From Promethearchaeota archaeon (lineage in GTDB: Archaea > Asgardarchaeota > Lokiarchaeia > Sigynarchaeales > SOKP01), in contig WJIN01000416.1 in assembly GCA_014730295.1 (NCBI GenBank), forward strand, positions 1 to 15,904: a stretch of DNA of 15,904 nucleotides, given 5' to 3'. Shown one piece after another: positions 14,779-15,904 of the stretch. The position numbers and the translations under genes are program-made. Each line of letters begins with the position of its first letter. Position 1 is the stretch's first letter. The notes under the pieces were generated by a model. That model was given only the letters and a program-made list of their open reading frames with translations, was not told the origin of the DNA and searched no databases.

Positions 14779-14929
14779 CGTCAACTTAAGTCAATATCGA
14801 GCATATCATTTCATAATTTTTAATTATTATATAATTAGAAATGTCTTAATTTAATCTTAACATTTGAAATAAATGGACTACACATTATTCTTATAAGATT
14901 AATTTTTCTTATTATTTGAAGAAAATTGG

Positions 14930-14937
14930 ATATATTA
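14930..14937 (+). promoter_or_regulatory. TATA-like box before the small helical protein
   Basis: ATATATTA is centred about 37 bases before the TTG at 14971. The expected start site about 26 bases downstream would leave a leader near 12 bases, which supports the longer TTG-started form over the ATG at 15013, but A/T-rich context limits the weight. Confidence 0.35.
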
Positions 14938-14970
14938 ATTCATAATAAATAAAATACATACAAGTTTACA

Positions 14971-15198
14971 TTGAATTCTACAGGAAAAAAAGACCAATTC
15001 GAGTTCGAAAAGATGGAAGTTATCAAGCGCTACTTTTCGAGGATCTATACGGTATTATCTAAAGAAGTTCGAGATATCCTCTTAAAGTTAGACGTTTCTC
15101 AGAAAGAGTTTAAAGAGATAATGAAGTCATTAGCTTTCTTGCCAAAGGAAAAACAAAAGGCATTTTTAGAGGAAATTTTGGATAATGGGAATGATTGA
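14971..15198 (+). CDS. small helical protein, unrecognised
   Basis: The frame encodes 75 residues from a TTG or 61 residues from the ATG at 15013; no Shine-Dalgarno site decides between them. The frame is closed upstream by TAA at 14950-14952. The protein is strongly charged (Lys/Glu-rich) and looks all-helical: a helix around EVIKRYFSRIYTVLSKEV, then VRDILLKLD, and a C-terminal helix KEKQKAFLEEIL. There is no Cys, signal peptide or membrane segment. I recognise no family. It stands between the seven-helix protein (divergent) and the second PAS kinase (same strand, 198 bases downstream), so it could be an accessory signalling protein, which is only a suggestion from position. Confidence 0.55.
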   Translation: MNSTGKKDQFEFEKMEVIKRYFSRIYTVLSKEVRDILLKLDVSQKEFKEIMKSLAFLPKEKQKAFLEEILDNGND

Positions 15199-15240
15199 AA
15201 AACCAGAAGAATAATTTGATTTTAATATTTTAATGTCGCT

Positions 15241-15308
15241 TTTTTTGATGGTCTCGGAGGTCTATTTATTTTATTCTGTTTTATTCTGTTTTATAAACCA
15301 TCAAAAAA
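15241..15308. repeat. 12-bp perfect inverted repeat with 44-base loop
   Basis: TTTTTTGATGGT (15241-15252) and ACCATCAAAAAA (15297-15308) are perfect inverse copies. The match stops on both sides. It lies 89 bases before the second kinase ATG and 43 bases after the small gene. It does not look like an intrinsic terminator, because the T-run is in the left arm. It could be an RNA stem, an operator or the ends of a tiny non-autonomous element; no target-site duplication is seen. Confidence 0.6.
15269..15294 (+). repeat. 10-bp tandem repeat inside the inverted repeat
   Basis: TTTTATTCTG occurs twice in direct succession (15269-15278 and 15279-15288), followed by a partial third copy TTTTAT. It sits within the loop of the 15241-15308 inverted repeat. 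The period is close to one helical turn, which could place two protein contacts on one DNA face, or it may be replication slippage. Confidence 0.6.
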
Positions 15309-15396
15309 TTTAATAGAGAGATGTTGATTTTTTTAATTAATTCAAAATTGTCCTGAATTTTTAGATAGAAGTATAGTCTGAGTTAAGAAAGTTAAA

Positions 15397-15904
15397 ATGT
15401 ATATTGATATTGATGATCAAGAAGAGGCAATTCTTTTAGAATCTATTCTTGATAATACTCCAGTTTTATTAGCATTGATGGATAATAAGTTCAATTTTAT
15501 ACGTGTTAATGAAGCATATGCTAAAGCGGATCAAAAGCCAATAGATTTTTTTCATGGTAAAAATCATTTTGATCTTTATCCAAATAAAGAAAATGAAGAT
15601 ATATTTCAACGGGTTGTAGATTCTGGACGCTCCTTTTCAATTAGAGGGAAACCATTTGAATATCCCGACCATCCGGAACACGGCATCTCTTATTGGGACT
15701 GGAGCTTAATCCCAATAAAAAATAACGCAGGTAAAGTAGAGAAATTGGTTCTTACGATCCTTGAAGTAACTGAACGTGAAAAAGCTAAAAATGAATTGAA
15801 AGAATCTTATGAAAGAATTAATTTTTATAAAAATCTGCTCGCACATGATATGAGAAGCATTCTATCGGGAATTTCCTTATCATTGGAACTAGTGAAAAAA
15901 TGGC
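15397..15904 (+). CDS. PAS sensor histidine kinase, 3' end outside window
   Basis: My own translation from the ATG at 15397 stays open for 169 codons to the window end. Residues about 14-127 form a PAS domain (DNTPVLLALMDNKFNFIRVN, ending ILEVTERE), followed by a coiled stretch and the start of HisKA with FYKNLLAHDMRSILSGI, where His150 is the expected phospho-acceptor. The H-box carries the AHDMR form rather than SHELKTP seen in the upstream kinase, so the two are not recent copies. No membrane helix is visible in the part present. The HATPase domain should follow beyond 15904. It is a second soluble kinase of the same cluster. Confidence 0.88.
   Translation, partial: MYIDIDDQEEAILLESILDNTPVLLALMDNKFNFIRVNEAYAKADQKPIDFFHGKNHFDLYPNKENEDIFQRVVDSGRSFSIRGKPFEYPDHPEHGISYWDWSLIPIKNNAGKVEKLVLTILEVTEREKAKNELKESYERINFYKNLLAHDMRSILSGISLSLELVKKW

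Overview
The window reads as an AT-rich archaeal chromosome segment, most plausibly from an Asgard archaeon of the Lokiarchaeia type. This assignment is inference; no rRNA or other marker gene is present. It rests on a formylmethanofuran dehydrogenase A-type protein (an archaeal C1 enzyme, also known in some methylotrophic bacteria), a leucine-rich-repeat protein, large soluble multi-PAS histidine kinases, a cytosolic-looking sulfatase, TATA-like boxes with short leaders, almost no Shine-Dalgarno sites, and mostly monocistronic genes in alternating orientation. Genes fill most of the window. No tRNA, rRNA, CRISPR array, transposase or phage gene was seen.

Left part (1-3348): a MobA-like molybdopterin nucleotidyltransferase (+), a small unrecognised protein (+), then an ATZ/TRZ-type amidohydrolase (-) divergent from a hypoxanthine phosphoribosyltransferase (+). 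Middle part (3349-7937): a single-pass surface protein with a beta-rich ectodomain (-), an orphan FwdA with its complete predicted metal site (+), and a sulfatase of the Cys/formylglycine type without a signal peptide (-). The fwdA and sulfatase genes are clearly richer in G+C than their surroundings. Next (8039-10853): a protein with a Cys-pair module and C-terminal leucine-rich repeats (-), divergent from a class V aminotransferase-fold protein (+) across a spacer with a 37-bp two-part palindrome, followed by a convergent PEBP-family gene (-).

Right part (11175-15904): a signalling cluster. It holds a 946-residue soluble kinase (four PAS-type modules, a GAF-like region, HisKA, HATPase), a stand-alone seven-helix membrane protein, a 61-75 residue helical protein, and the start of a second PAS-HisKA kinase that runs off the window. 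No response regulator is visible.

Functional links are inferences. MobA and FwdA could both serve tungsten/molybdenum-dependent formylmethanofuran chemistry. The amidohydrolase and Hpt, sharing one intergenic region, could both act in purine salvage. The soluble kinases and the seven-helix protein could form one sensory module. No previously undescribed multi-gene defence or mobile system could be demonstrated. The strongest oddities are the orphan FwdA, the PLP-fold protein with Asn in place of the usual Asp, the Cys-pair plus LRR protein, the seven-helix protein among kinases, and the intergenic inverted repeats.
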